Source: JBHGXV01 sp041920505 (GTDB taxonomy: Bacteria; Bacillota; Bacilli; Brevibacillales; Brevibacillaceae). Taken from it: a stretch of DNA of 64,000 nt. Location: the NCBI GenBank assembly GCA_041920505.1, contig JBHGXV010000021.1:124001-188000 (forward strand), written 5' to 3'. Below, piece after piece: positions 33,582 to 42,030 of this stretch (positions are counted from its first letter, which is position 1; each line of letters starts with the position of its first letter). The position numbers and the translations under genes were made by a program. The notes under the pieces were generated by a model. The model was not told the DNA's origin and made no database searches. It saw only the letters and a list, made by a program, of their open reading frames with translations.

Positions 33582-34553
33582 ATGTTTCCGGAAGGGAATG
33601 AGGCGCTTGTGAATCGGAATGCGAGAGCGTATCTGGAAATGACGGCGGCGATGGCCATTGTCGGCAGTTCGGTCGTAGTCGGAAAAATGATCGTGAGCCA
33701 GTTTCCCGTTTTTCTCGCTTCCGGCATTCGCTACGGCCTGGCTTCCCTGGTCCTTCTTTTGTGGCTGTACCTTTCAAAGAAGCGGTTTCCCGCGTTGAGC
33801 CGAAAAGAAGCGGGAATCCTCTTGTTGCAGGCGCTGACGGGCGTGTTTGGATTCAGCGTCTTTCTCTTGTACGGGGTCACATATACGACCGCCGTGGCCA
33901 GCGGCATCATCACCAGCACCACCCCGATGATGATCGCCCTCATCTCGGTGCTGGTGTTTCGTGAGCGGTTGAGCCGCCGGCAATTGCTCGGCCTGGTCCT
34001 CGCGGTATGCGGCATGCTTGCCATTCATCTCAACGAAACCCGGGGAGGGGAGGGCGCGGTTTCGGGAACCCTGCTGTGGCTCGGCAATCTGTTGGTGCTG
34101 GGCGCGGTATGGGGAGAAGCGATGTTTACCATTCTCGGAAAGATGCTGTCCAACCGGTTGAGCCCGCTTGTCATCGCCACCTATGTGACAGTCCTCGGCT
34201 TCCTGCTGTTTTTGCCGTTTGCCATCTGGGAAGGGCTCTCGTTCGATTTTTCCACCCCTTCGCTCACAGACTGGCTGTATATCGTCTACTACGCGCTTGT
34301 GGTCACGGTTCTCGGTTTTTATCTCTGGTATCAGGGCGTCTCCAAGGTGTCTGCCGGCACCTCGGGCGTGTTTACCGGCGTGTTGCCCGTCTCAACCGTT
34401 CTGCTGTCTTATGTGTTTTTGGGCGAAACGTTCGCATGGTCACACCTGCTCGGGTTGGTCTGCGTCCTGCTCGGGATTGGGTTGACGGTGTACCAGAAAC
34501 CGGAGAAACAGCGGGAGGAACCGGCGGTCGACGCCCAACGTTTGGCAGAGTAA
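33582..34553 (+). CDS. EamA/DMT-family permease
   Basis: A 323-aa drug/metabolite transporter superfamily protein with two EamA repeats of five TM helices each. Repeat ends are recognisable: LISVLVFRERLSRRQLLGLVLAVCG (first repeat; shown in part) and VLLSYVFLGETFAWSHLLG with LLGIGLTVYQ (second). Such permeases export amino acids, nucleosides or drugs; the substrate is unknown. ATG 33582 has CAGGAA upstream; GTG 33609 is a possible alternative with AAGGGAATGAGG. It begins 30 bases after the tRNA terminator. The C-terminal tail is hydrophilic. Confidence 0.87.
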   Translation: MFPEGNEALVNRNARAYLEMTAAMAIVGSSVVVGKMIVSQFPVFLASGIRYGLASLVLLLWLYLSKKRFPALSRKEAGILLLQALTGVFGFSVFLLYGVTYTTAVASGIITSTTPMMIALISVLVFRERLSRRQLLGLVLAVCGMLAIHLNETRGGEGAVSGTLLWLGNLLVLGAVWGEAMFTILGKMLSNRLSPLVIATYVTVLGFLLFLPFAIWEGLSFDFSTPSLTDWLYIVYYALVVTVLGFYLWYQGVSKVSAGTSGVFTGVLPVSTVLLSYVFLGETFAWSHLLGLVCVLLGIGLTVYQKPEKQREEPAVDAQRLAE

Positions 34554-34683
34554 GCAGCACAAACATGGCGACAGAGAATGCCTTCGCGAATCGGGTGCCC
34601 TTCCGCAAACATGTAGAATCATGTAGAATATTGTAGAATCTAACTGAATGGTTGTACTTCAGAATTACCAGGAGAGGAATCAC

Positions 34684-35970
34684 ATGGGCCGACTGTCGAC
34701 CAAAACTTGGGCGGACAGCTTGATTGCTGTGTCGTTTGCGGGCTCGATACTCACTTTCCCCCTTCAGGATCATGTCTGGGGCCAGTTGTGTTTCATCGGA
34801 TTTAGTGCTGCTACCGTCGGGGGATTGGCCGATTCGTTTGCGGTAAGCGCCCTTTTTCGCGATCCATTGCGCATCAAATGGCCGGAAAAGATGGGCACCC
34901 GCATTATTTCCAGGAATCGTGAGCGTCTTTTGCAAGAGATTGTCCAGATGGTTCAGCATGAATTGCTGACACCAGAAAGCATTCAAGCCAAATTGGACAA
35001 ATACAGATTTTCAGACCTGGTTCTCGCGTATTTGAACGACCATGGTGGAAAGCGCGACGTTTGCATCGTGTTTCAAAAGGTGGCTTCTGATCTTCTGAAC
35101 AAGCTGGACCTGGCGAACATGGCCTGTGCCGCAGAGTCTTTTCTTCAGACTCATGCGGGGGCTATCCAACTGTCCGATGTGTTTGCCGATGTTGCCGAAT
35201 GGTCGCTAAAGAACAAATATGACGATAAGATCATTTCATTTTTGTCGGATGAATTGACGAAAATGGTAAAATCCCCCGTGTTTCGCTCCCGTCTGGAGGA
35301 ATTGATCCAAACGGCGCTGCAGTCGTATGAGTCTGACCGGTTTATGAGAAAGGCTTTTCATTTCATCGCCGGGATCAAAGCCGGTACCCTGAGCGAAAAC
35401 GCGCAAAACTGGCTGGTCCACTATTTGAAGGAAATTCGTTCGCCGTCCCATCCTTTCCGCAAGCAGTTGAACCATTGGTTCAAAGAAATCATCGAGCGGT
35501 TGCGTACAGACGAAGTTTTTCGGAACCGGGTGGAGCAAGCAAAACAAGGACTGATCGACTCGCTGTTTACGAGAGCCGGACTGGCAGAGCCTCTGCGGGA
35601 ATGGCTCGAAGGGTACCGGCAAGTGGCTGCCGCCGCCGAACAGACGGGGTCAGATCCGTTCCCCTGGCTGAACGGCATGCTGGACAATGGTTTGCAAAAA
35701 TTTGCGGGTGATCGTGACAAACGGGATCGCCTGGATGGCTGGCTCAAGGATAAAGCGATGGAATGGATACACGAGCAACATGAGCAAATCGGCCGGCTTG
35801 TCTGGGAAAAATTGAACGCCTACAATGACCAGGAGTTCATAGCTTATGTGGAAGCGAAGGCGGGCAGGGACTTGCAATATATACGGTTGAACGGCACTGT
35901 CGTCGGCGGGCTGCTGGGAATTTTGATCTTTGCCATGAAAGCCTTGATCGAGCGGGTGATCTTTTCGTGA
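34684..35970 (+). CDS. DUF445 membrane-anchored protein, first paralogue
   Basis: A 428-aa DUF445 protein. It has hydrophobic segments at both ends (residues 8-45 and about 400-425) enclosing a long helical, charged region. The N-terminal block VGGLADSFAVSALFRDP and the C-terminal RLNGTVVGGLLGILIFAMKAL are family hallmarks and probably pack together in the membrane. Function is unknown. The ribosome site is AGGAGAGG before ATG 34684. Its stop overlaps the GTG of a second DUF445 gene, so the paralogues are translated together, suggesting a heteromeric complex. Confidence 0.85.
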   Translation: MGRLSTKTWADSLIAVSFAGSILTFPLQDHVWGQLCFIGFSAATVGGLADSFAVSALFRDPLRIKWPEKMGTRIISRNRERLLQEIVQMVQHELLTPESIQAKLDKYRFSDLVLAYLNDHGGKRDVCIVFQKVASDLLNKLDLANMACAAESFLQTHAGAIQLSDVFADVAEWSLKNKYDDKIISFLSDELTKMVKSPVFRSRLEELIQTALQSYESDRFMRKAFHFIAGIKAGTLSENAQNWLVHYLKEIRSPSHPFRKQLNHWFKEIIERLRTDEVFRNRVEQAKQGLIDSLFTRAGLAEPLREWLEGYRQVAAAAEQTGSDPFPWLNGMLDNGLQKFAGDRDKRDRLDGWLKDKAMEWIHEQHEQIGRLVWEKLNAYNDQEFIAYVEAKAGRDLQYIRLNGTVVGGLLGILIFAMKALIERVIFS

Positions 35971-37301
35971 AAATGAATACGAAAGCCAACCTGACCCTGC
36001 TGTTGGTGTTGTTGCTCTTTTTCGTCTCGGTTTTCTTGACGCACCGCTTTCCGGACCAATGGTGGCCAAAGCTTTTGGAATTCATGGCGGAAGCGGGATT
36101 GGTCGGCGGGTTGGCGGATTTGTTTGCGGTTACGGCTTTATTCAAACGTCCCATGGGTTTACCGTTTCCCCATACGGCCATTATCCCCAACAATCGGGAG
36201 AAACTGATTGACAGTGTCGTGAACATGGTGGAATCGGAGTTGCTCAGTCAGAAGGTGATCGAGGACAAGCTTGCCCGCTTGCATATCGTGAATGCCCTGG
36301 TCCAATGGATCGAAAAAAAGGGGAACAGTGCCGCTTTCATCGATCTGGGATGGAAATGGGTAACAGGTCTGCTTTCTCAGCTCGATATGGCCGAAATTGC
36401 CCGCACGGCCGACCGTCAGATCATCCGGATCCTGAAAGAAACGGACCTTTCTCCTTATGCCGGGAAGTTGTTGTCCTGGGCGCTGGACAGCGGCAAGGTG
36501 GACAAGGTGCTGGATTCCCTTATCGAAGAAGTGTATCAATACGTTTCGCGGCCCGGGATGAAGGACACGATACGAAGAGTCCTGGAGAGCGAGAAAGAGA
36601 ACGTTGTGAATACAGGCAATTTCCTTTCTCGTTTGATAAAAAAATACGTGTCCGCAGGGGCGGAGAAAACGAATGTGCTGAACATGGATGAAGCCGCTGC
36701 GGCCTTTTACAACGACCTGTCAGCGTTCGTGCAAGAGTTGCGCTGGAATCGGTCTCATCCGCTTCGGGTATTGGTGAAAGACAGGCTTCGGGATTTGGCG
36801 GTGAACCTGGACGGCCGATCCGACCTGTCCCGCTCCCTTGATGATTGGAAACAAAACGTGTTGCGCCATGTATCGTTTACCCATCCCCTTGAGTCACTTC
36901 TCGCTACATTAATGGATTTTCTGCAAACAGACACGGATCTGAAGTATGTTACCGTGAATCATGTTCCGCTGCGGGGAAACGACATCAGAGAATGGGGAAA
37001 GCAGGCGCTTCAGCGTTACTGGGTTGAATTCAGGAACAGTCCGGCCAGGAAGGATTGGCTGGAAGAGAAGGTTCAGGGATTTCTCCGGATCGTGATCAGG
37101 TCCGAGCATCGCCTCATTGGTCAGATCGTTCGTGACACGTTAAACACCTTCACGAACGATCGGCTGGTGTCGTTCGTGAAGGACAAGGTGGGGGATGACC
37201 TGCAACGCATCCGGATTAACGGCTCCCTGGTGGGCGGTGTGATCGGAGGTCTGCTGTTTCTTCTGTTGCACATCGTGTACGTGCCGTTCCTGAAAATATA
37301 A
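35967..37301 (+). CDS. DUF445 membrane-anchored protein, second paralogue
   Basis: A 444-aa DUF445 protein with the same build as the gene before it: N-terminal helix (LTLLLVLLLFFVSVFLTH), then AGLVGGLADLFAVTALFKRP, a 350-residue helical region with coiled-coil character, and C-terminal RINGSLVGGVIGGLLFLLL. It is clearly diverged from its neighbour (the signature blocks match but the middle barely aligns), so the duplication is old. The GTG 35967 start overlaps the previous stop (GTGA); ATG 35973 is an alternative. No function is known for the family. Confidence 0.85.
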   Translation: MKMNTKANLTLLLVLLLFFVSVFLTHRFPDQWWPKLLEFMAEAGLVGGLADLFAVTALFKRPMGLPFPHTAIIPNNREKLIDSVVNMVESELLSQKVIEDKLARLHIVNALVQWIEKKGNSAAFIDLGWKWVTGLLSQLDMAEIARTADRQIIRILKETDLSPYAGKLLSWALDSGKVDKVLDSLIEEVYQYVSRPGMKDTIRRVLESEKENVVNTGNFLSRLIKKYVSAGAEKTNVLNMDEAAAAFYNDLSAFVQELRWNRSHPLRVLVKDRLRDLAVNLDGRSDLSRSLDDWKQNVLRHVSFTHPLESLLATLMDFLQTDTDLKYVTVNHVPLRGNDIREWGKQALQRYWVEFRNSPARKDWLEEKVQGFLRIVIRSEHRLIGQIVRDTLNTFTNDRLVSFVKDKVGDDLQRIRINGSLVGGVIGGLLFLLLHIVYVPFLKI

Positions 37302-37402
37302 CCTTTTTTCGCATGCACCCCTTGATGCGGCGCGGTTAACCCGAGAGGTTGTACCTGTGCTGGCAAGGGGTGTCCCCGTATTGCCTGGTTCCGGGAGTTT
37401 TT

Positions 37403-37474
37403 GCATCTGTTTACAGATACGGCAGGGCGATACTGCCAAAAAACTGGCACGATCCGACTGGGTTGCCAAGATGC
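37403..37474 (+). other. Structured intergenic element upstream of sleB
   Basis: GCATCT (37403-37408) can close a three-way junction by pairing with AGATGC (37469-37474), enclosing GGCAG/CTGCC (37421-37437) and TGGCA/TTGCCA (37445-37468). The alternative hairpin ATCTG-TTTA-CAGAT (37405-37418) uses the same bases as the closing stem, so the two folds exclude each other. It does not match a riboswitch class I can name, and lies before the sleB promoter. Confidence 0.35.
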
Positions 37475-37479
37475 GTGGG

Positions 37480-37508
37480 TTGAGCGGGGGTCTGACAGCC
37501 TTTATAAT
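37480..37508 (+). promoter_or_regulatory. sleB promoter
   Basis: TTGAGC (37480-37485), a 17-base spacer and a consensus TATAAT (37503-37508), 22 bases before the start codon. It reads as vegetative sigmaA-like, although sleB genes are normally forespore-expressed. Confidence 0.6.
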
Positions 37509-37530
37509 GGCAAGCGAGAGGAGGTTACAC

Positions 37531-38175
37531 ATGAAAAAATGGACCATGGTTACTTTCCTCTTCGTGCTCCTCGCAACATGGGTGATGATCCCGTTTGGCC
37601 AGGCGGCCGCTGCGTCTACGTTACGCGTCGGGAGCAGCAACGGGGAAGTATGGGACTTGCAATATCGCTTGCAGATTCGCGGGTACTACGACGGTTCGCT
37701 GGACGGCATCTACGGATGGGGTACGGCCAATGCCGTGCGACACTTCCAAAGAGACTTCGGACTGCCCGTCGACGGCGTCGCAGGACCGCTGACATGGAAC
37801 ACCCTGAGGAAAGTATCCGTCAACCAAAATGAGATGGAGATGATGGCCAAACTGGTCTATGCCGAATCGCGGGGCGAACCGTTTATCGGCCAGGTGGGCG
37901 TTGCCGCCGTGATCATGAACAGACTGAAATCTCCGAAATTCCCCAAAACGATAAGCGGGATTATCTTCCAACCTGGCGCCTTTACCGCAATTGACGACGG
38001 CCAGTATTGGCAAAAACCTGACGCGACGGCATACCGCGCCGTATGGAACGCCGTACGCGGCTGGGACCCGACTTACGGGGCGCTGTACTACTTCAATCCA
38101 AACACCGCCACCTCGGGGTGGATCTGGTCGCGTCCGCAAACGGTTCGATTGGGTGAACACATCTTCGCCCGTTGA
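37531..38175 (+). CDS. sleB: Spore cortex-lytic enzyme SleB-like cell-wall hydrolase
   Basis: A 214-aa secreted protein: signal peptide (residues 1-28, ending GQAAAA), a peptidoglycan-binding domain (about 30-90: LRVGSSNGEVWDLQYRLQ... YDGSLDGIYGWGTANAVRHFQ), then a SleB/CwlJ hydrolase domain (about 100-214) with ESRGEPFIGQVGVAAVIMNR, where the glutamate is catalytic, and ALYYFNPNTATSGWIWSR. It is a lytic transglycosylase that degrades cortex peptidoglycan during germination. YpeB, its usual partner, is not adjacent. The start ATG 37531 follows GAGAGGAGG. A clean terminator follows. Confidence 0.9.
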   Translation: MKKWTMVTFLFVLLATWVMIPFGQAAAASTLRVGSSNGEVWDLQYRLQIRGYYDGSLDGIYGWGTANAVRHFQRDFGLPVDGVAGPLTWNTLRKVSVNQNEMEMMAKLVYAESRGEPFIGQVGVAAVIMNRLKSPKFPKTISGIIFQPGAFTAIDDGQYWQKPDATAYRAVWNAVRGWDPTYGALYYFNPNTATSGWIWSRPQTVRLGEHIFAR

Positions 38176-38194
38176 TGTCTGGATCAACAATCGC

Positions 38195-38228
38195 AAAACC
38201 CTGCCGGTTTCGGCAGGGTTTTGTTTTG
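38195..38228 (+). terminator. Intrinsic terminator after sleB
   Basis: AAAACCCTGCCG-GTTT-CGGCAGGGTTTT followed by GTTTT; a perfect 12-bp stem able to act on either strand. Confidence 0.93.
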
Positions 38229-38316
38229 GTCTTGGCCGGTGCATCCTTGTCCGACGGTTATGAAGATTCGGTCCCGTATTGTATGATAAGAGTAGTCGAG
38301 TGCCGGGGGGACTGAG

Positions 38317-38835
38317 ATGGAACAGATACGGGTGAGAGTGACGGCGGTTGTCGAACATCAAGGACAAATCCTGCTGATCAAAGAACGGCTGGGCAGAGAC
38401 GTTTTTTACGGCTTGCCGGGCGGAAGCGTCGAATACGGCGAGACGATACCGGAAGCCACCCAGCGGGAGGTCTGGGAGGAGACGGGGCTATTCGTGGAGT
38501 TTGTGAGGTTGTTGTGGCTGGATGAACGCATCAACAAGCACTCGACGGGAAAGCATACGTTGGGCGTCGGCGTGTTGGCGCGGCTGATCGGGGAAGAGAC
38601 GACGCCAATCGCGGGCGGCGTCGGCGAAGAAGAGATCGAGTGGGCCGGCTGGATCGGGCTGGAACAGTTCCGCACGTTTCCGTTGTACAACCTGCACCGG
38701 CGCGACCAGGTGATCAAGGCCCTGACCGAGTCCGGCTATCAGCCCGCCTACATTGGCAATGTCTATTCCGACAGCGGGGAGGCGACACCCGCCAATCCGG
38801 GCGAAGATCAAGACGAGCCGATTGTTGAATCGTGA
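38317..38835 (+). CDS. NUDIX hydrolase
   Basis: A 172-aa cytosolic pyrophosphohydrolase. The Nudix box is complete (GGSVEYGETIPEA, then REVWEETG), with the metal-binding REXXEE glutamates intact. The opening VRVTAVVEHQGQILLIKER is the usual first strand. Substrates of such proteins range from oxidised nucleotides to ADP-ribose or ADP-sugars, and nothing here decides. The C-terminus has a hydrophilic, acidic tail (EATPANPGEDQDEP). ATG 38317 follows GGGGGGA. Confidence 0.9.
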   Translation: MEQIRVRVTAVVEHQGQILLIKERLGRDVFYGLPGGSVEYGETIPEATQREVWEETGLFVEFVRLLWLDERINKHSTGKHTLGVGVLARLIGEETTPIAGGVGEEEIEWAGWIGLEQFRTFPLYNLHRRDQVIKALTESGYQPAYIGNVYSDSGEATPANPGEDQDEPIVES

Positions 38836-38905
38836 AACTTTCCAGATTTCGACACGTATACACTAACAGATAATGGAGTTGGTTGCATTAAAAGGGGGGA
38901 GAACG

Positions 38906-39436
38906 GTGGGCGGATTGGAGATGCTGTTTCTGGCGTGTGTCGGGATCGGGCTCGTCGCGGCGCTGATCGCCCTGCTGTTTGGCGATGCCGCAAGCCATGG
39001 ACTCATCCATCTGGAGGTGCCGTTTTTGCAGCCGGTAACGCTGATTGGCGGGATTACGGTGTTTGGCGGAAGCGGCTTGTTGCTGCTCAGGCTGACCCGG
39101 TTGTCGCCGGGCCTCGTGTCGTTGACGGCGGCGGGCCTCGCCGTGCTGTCGGCGGTTACCGGATACTTCATCTGGGTAAAACCAATGGCGCGGGCGGAGC
39201 AGTCAGTCGGTTACTCCATCAAGGAACTGGCCGGCCGGATCGGGGAAGTGATCACGACGATTCCGCCGGATGGCGTGGGCGAAATCCTGTTGCCGCTGGT
39301 GAGCGGCATGTCCAATCAGATTGCGGCCAGCTTGGAACAGATGCCGATCCCGGCGGGCACGCGGGTGGTAGTCGTTGACGTCAGGGACCACGTGCTGTAC
39401 GTGGTTCCGTTCGAAGAGGAAAGGAGAACGAGATGA
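38906..39436 (+). CDS. NfeD-like membrane protein (YuaF-like)
   Basis: A 176-aa protein with three or four N-terminal membrane helices (residues 5-30, 45-65, 75-98) followed by a short soluble OB-fold-like beta domain (AGRIGEVITTIPPDGVGEILL...TRVVVVDVRDHVLYVVPFE), the NfeD build found next to flotillins. In B. subtilis the equivalent YuaF is membrane partner of flotillin FloT. GTG 38906 is set by AAAAGGGGGGA. The flotillin start overlaps its last codons (ATGATG), so the two are translationally coupled. Confidence 0.85.
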   Translation: MGGLEMLFLACVGIGLVAALIALLFGDAASHGLIHLEVPFLQPVTLIGGITVFGGSGLLLLRLTRLSPGLVSLTAAGLAVLSAVTGYFIWVKPMARAEQSVGYSIKELAGRIGEVITTIPPDGVGEILLPLVSGMSNQIAASLEQMPIPAGTRVVVVDVRDHVLYVVPFEEERRTR

Positions 39437-41004
39437 TGGTTTTTTCTGCGGTCACGGCTTTGGTGCTGGTGGTGGCTGGCGTGTTGGTTGGGCTGGGGCT
39501 CGCGTTTTGGGCCCGTTACAAAACGGTGGGGGCCGATCAGGCGATGATCGTCACCGGCAGTTTTCTCGGCAACAAAAACGTGCTTACGGACGAATCGGGA
39601 CGCAAGATGAAGATCGTGCGCGGCGGCGGCGCGTTTATTCTGCCGATCTTCCAGCAGGCCAACTTTATCAGTCTGTTGTCGCACAAACTGGATGTATCCA
39701 CGCCGGAAGTATACACTGAACAGGGGGTTCCGGTGATGGCGGACGGGGTGGCCATCATCAAGGTGGGCGGCTCGATTGAGGATATAGCCACGGCGGCCGA
39801 ACAATTCATGGGCAAGTCGGATGAAGCGCTCAAGGCGGAGGCGCAGGAGGTGCTGGAAGGCTACCTGCGGGCGATTCTCGGCAGCATGACCGTGGAGGAG
39901 ATTTACAAGAACCGGGAGCGGTTCGCCCAGGAGGTACAGGCAGTCGCCGCCAAGGATCTGAAAAAGATGGGGCTGTCCGTGGTCAGCTTTACGATCAAGG
40001 ACGTGCGCGACAAGAACGGCTACCTGAACGCGCTGGGCATTCCGCAGATCGCCGCCGTCAAGCGTGACGCCCTGATCTCGCAGGCGGAGGCCGACAAGGA
40101 GGCGCGCATCAGGCAGGCGCTGGCGGAAGAAGAGGCGCGCAAGGCGGAGTTGCTGAAAGAGACCAACATCGCCGAGGCGGAGAAGGAGAAAGAACTGAAG
40201 GTGGCCGCCTTCAAACAGGAGCAGGACAAGGCCAAGGCTGTTGCCGACCAGGCCTACAAGCTGCAGGAAGTAATGACGAAACAAAAAGTGACCGAAGAAG
40301 AAATGAAGATCGACCTGGTCCGCAAGCAGAAAGAGATCGAGCTGGAAGAAAAAGAAATCTTGCGCCGCGAGCGGCAGTACGACGCCGAGGTGAAGAAGAA
40401 GGCGGACGCCGACCGGTATGCGGTCGAGCAGGCGGCCGAAGCGGAAAAAGCCAAGAAAATGCGGGAAGCGGACGCTCTCAAGTACCGGATCGAGGCCGAG
40501 GCCAAGGCGCAAGCGGAGCAGAAGCGGCTGGAGGGGCTGGCGATCGCCGAAGCCGAGAAAGCCAAGGGGAGCGCCGAGGCGGAAGTGACGAAACTGAAGC
40601 TGGAGGCGGAAGCGGAAGGGAAACAAAAGCTGGCCGAAGCATTCGAAAAATTCGGGCAGGCGGCCGTTCTCGACATCGTCGCCAAGATGTTGCCGGAGTT
40701 GGCGGAAAAGGTGGCGGAGCCGATCAAGGCGATCGACAAGGTGACGATCATCGACACCGGCAACGGACAGGGCGACGGGGTCACACGGTTGAGCGGCAAT
40801 GTCACCCGGCTGATGGCACAGCTTCCGGAGATGCTCAAGGACGTCTCCGGCCTGGATGTGACGCAAATGATTCGCACCTTTACGCAAGCTGGCGGGCTGC
40901 CGGTTCCGGACGCGCCCGCAGCGGCGGCGGCAACCGCTCCCAAAGCGGCGGGCCAGGCTTCCCCGGCGTCGGAAGAAGCGGCCGCCGCGCGCACGGACAC
41001 ATGA
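39433..41004 (+). CDS. floT: Flotillin (FloT/YuaG)
   Basis: A 523-aa membrane scaffold. A hydrophobic hairpin anchor (residues 3-27) is followed by the SPFH/PHB domain (about 30-200: KTVGADQAMIVTGSFLG, GVPVMADGVAIIKVGG, FTIKDVRDKNGYLNALG) and a very long heptad-rich Ala/Glu/Lys coiled coil (about 205-420), then an Ala/Pro-rich tail. EA-rich repeats such as QAEADKEARIRQALAEEEA are the flotillin hallmark. It oligomerises into functional membrane microdomains with NfeD. The start ATG 39433 overlaps the upstream stop. Confidence 0.93.
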   Translation: MMVFSAVTALVLVVAGVLVGLGLAFWARYKTVGADQAMIVTGSFLGNKNVLTDESGRKMKIVRGGGAFILPIFQQANFISLLSHKLDVSTPEVYTEQGVPVMADGVAIIKVGGSIEDIATAAEQFMGKSDEALKAEAQEVLEGYLRAILGSMTVEEIYKNRERFAQEVQAVAAKDLKKMGLSVVSFTIKDVRDKNGYLNALGIPQIAAVKRDALISQAEADKEARIRQALAEEEARKAELLKETNIAEAEKEKELKVAAFKQEQDKAKAVADQAYKLQEVMTKQKVTEEEMKIDLVRKQKEIELEEKEILRRERQYDAEVKKKADADRYAVEQAAEAEKAKKMREADALKYRIEAEAKAQAEQKRLEGLAIAEAEKAKGSAEAEVTKLKLEAEAEGKQKLAEAFEKFGQAAVLDIVAKMLPELAEKVAEPIKAIDKVTIIDTGNGQGDGVTRLSGNVTRLMAQLPEMLKDVSGLDVTQMIRTFTQAGGLPVPDAPAAAAATAPKAAGQASPASEEAAAARTDT

Positions 41005-41086
41005 AGCGTGTCAACCCATTGGCGGTTTGAACATTTTGTCAAAACCAGGTACACTAAGGGAAACGCTATGGCAGGGGGGCTGTGCG

Positions 41087-41536
41087 ATGGAACATCATTT
41101 CCGCCTGGAGGCGACCTGGCAGGGGGGACGGCTGGGACAGGGAGAATTGCACGGAAGGGGCCTGAGCACCGCGATCTCTGTCCCCCGCGAGATGGGCGGA
41201 CCGGGAATCGGCAGCAACCCGGAGGAATTGTTGATCGGGGCGGCGATGAACTGCTATATCATTACCCTCGCGGCCATTCTGGAGAGACGGCGGCTTTCCG
41301 TCAAGTCGCTGACGCTCAGGTCAGAAGGAATCGTCAACGTCGAGGGTGGCAACATGAGCTTTACCAAGATCATCCACCGACCCGTGATCGTGTTGGCGCA
41401 GGGAGACGAAAAAACGGTGGAGACAGCCACGTATGCGGCCCATCGCGCCGAGGAAGTCTGCATGATCTCCAAGGCGATTCGCGGCAATGTCGAACTGTCC
41501 GTCGAGCCTGTGGTCGAAGTGGAAGAGATCGTGTAA
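41087..41536 (+). CDS. OsmC/Ohr-family thiol peroxidase
   Basis: A 149-aa OsmC-like protein that reduces organic hydroperoxides. The catalytic pair is visible: the peroxidatic cysteine in GAAMNCYIITLA at the start of the long central helix and the second cysteine in AEEVCMISKAIRGNV. The NPEELLIGAAMN loop is the family signature. It lacks the DOG motif of Ohr, so OsmC/YhfA-like is the better subgroup. ATG 41087 was chosen for the AGGGGGG upstream; an earlier in-frame ATG at 41027 would add 20 residues without family similarity. Confidence 0.88.
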   Translation: MEHHFRLEATWQGGRLGQGELHGRGLSTAISVPREMGGPGIGSNPEELLIGAAMNCYIITLAAILERRRLSVKSLTLRSEGIVNVEGGNMSFTKIIHRPVIVLAQGDEKTVETATYAAHRAEEVCMISKAIRGNVELSVEPVVEVEEIV

Positions 41537-41548
41537 CGATGTCTGTAA

Positions 41549-41989
41549 CTATGCCAATGTGTACGGATGGGTGACGAATCTCCCGTCCACCATCTGATAG
41601 ACAGCCAGTTCGGGTTCTCGTCCGGCAAAGGAGAGAATCCAGTAGCTGAGCGAAGGGTAGTGCCAGCCGTCGCAATCGATCGGCGATGGGAGCGGCGGTG
41701 TGGATGGATGGGTGTGAATCACGCCCAGCCAGGCGAGGCCAGCCTGGTGAAAAAAGCGCAGCCCCTCCATGAGTGCGGGGCCGCTCCAGGCAAACCGGTG
41801 TGGTTCGTTGCCTATCCGTGGGGCCGGCCAGTGATGCGAGATATGTGAGCCGTGCCCGGCCAGAAGAGCAGAATATTCGTTGGGAAGCGCCTCTCGCCCT
41901 TCGGTGACGAGGCGTTTTACCACTTTTCCATCGATCAGCAGTTTGGTATCCTTAGACGCAAAGGGCTCACCCAGTACGGCGGGAAACAT
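41549..41989 (-). CDS. Stand-alone JAMM/MPN metallopeptidase (M67 family)
   Basis: A 146-aa JAB1/MPN-domain protein. The zinc motif is present: glutamate in NEYSALLAG, then HTHPSTPPLPSPIDCD, which supplies H-x-H, the serine and the aspartate (ExnHxHPx10D). Such proteases cleave isopeptide or peptide bonds C-terminal to ubiquitin-like proteins such as ThiS/MoaD, or act on other substrates. No sulfur-carrier, ThiF/MoeB or CysO gene is nearby, so the substrate is unclear. ATG 41989 follows AAAGGGGGAG on the minus strand. It faces the OsmC gene and is divergent from the DUF72 gene, sharing a 41-base gap. Confidence 0.82.
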   Translation of the reverse strand: MFPAVLGEPFASKDTKLLIDGKVVKRLVTEGREALPNEYSALLAGHGSHISHHWPAPRIGNEPHRFAWSGPALMEGLRFFHQAGLAWLGVIHTHPSTPPLPSPIDCDGWHYPSLSYWILSFAGREPELAVYQMVDGRFVTHPYTLA

Positions 41990-42030
41990 CAGTCACTCCC
42001 CCTTTTTCAAGAAATGAGAGGTTTTCGGGC

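Noticed and set aside
37302..37480. c-di-AMP (ydaO) riboswitch before sleB
   Set aside because: The context would suit it, but the conserved ydaO core (CCCGTCAGCTAACCTCG-like block) is not present; recorded only as an unclassified structure.
39316..40887. 523-codon minus-strand frame opposite the flotillin gene
   Set aside because: It is the antisense shadow of the coiled-coil codons, giving Leu/Phe/Arg-rich nonsense; flotillin motifs are unambiguous on the plus strand.
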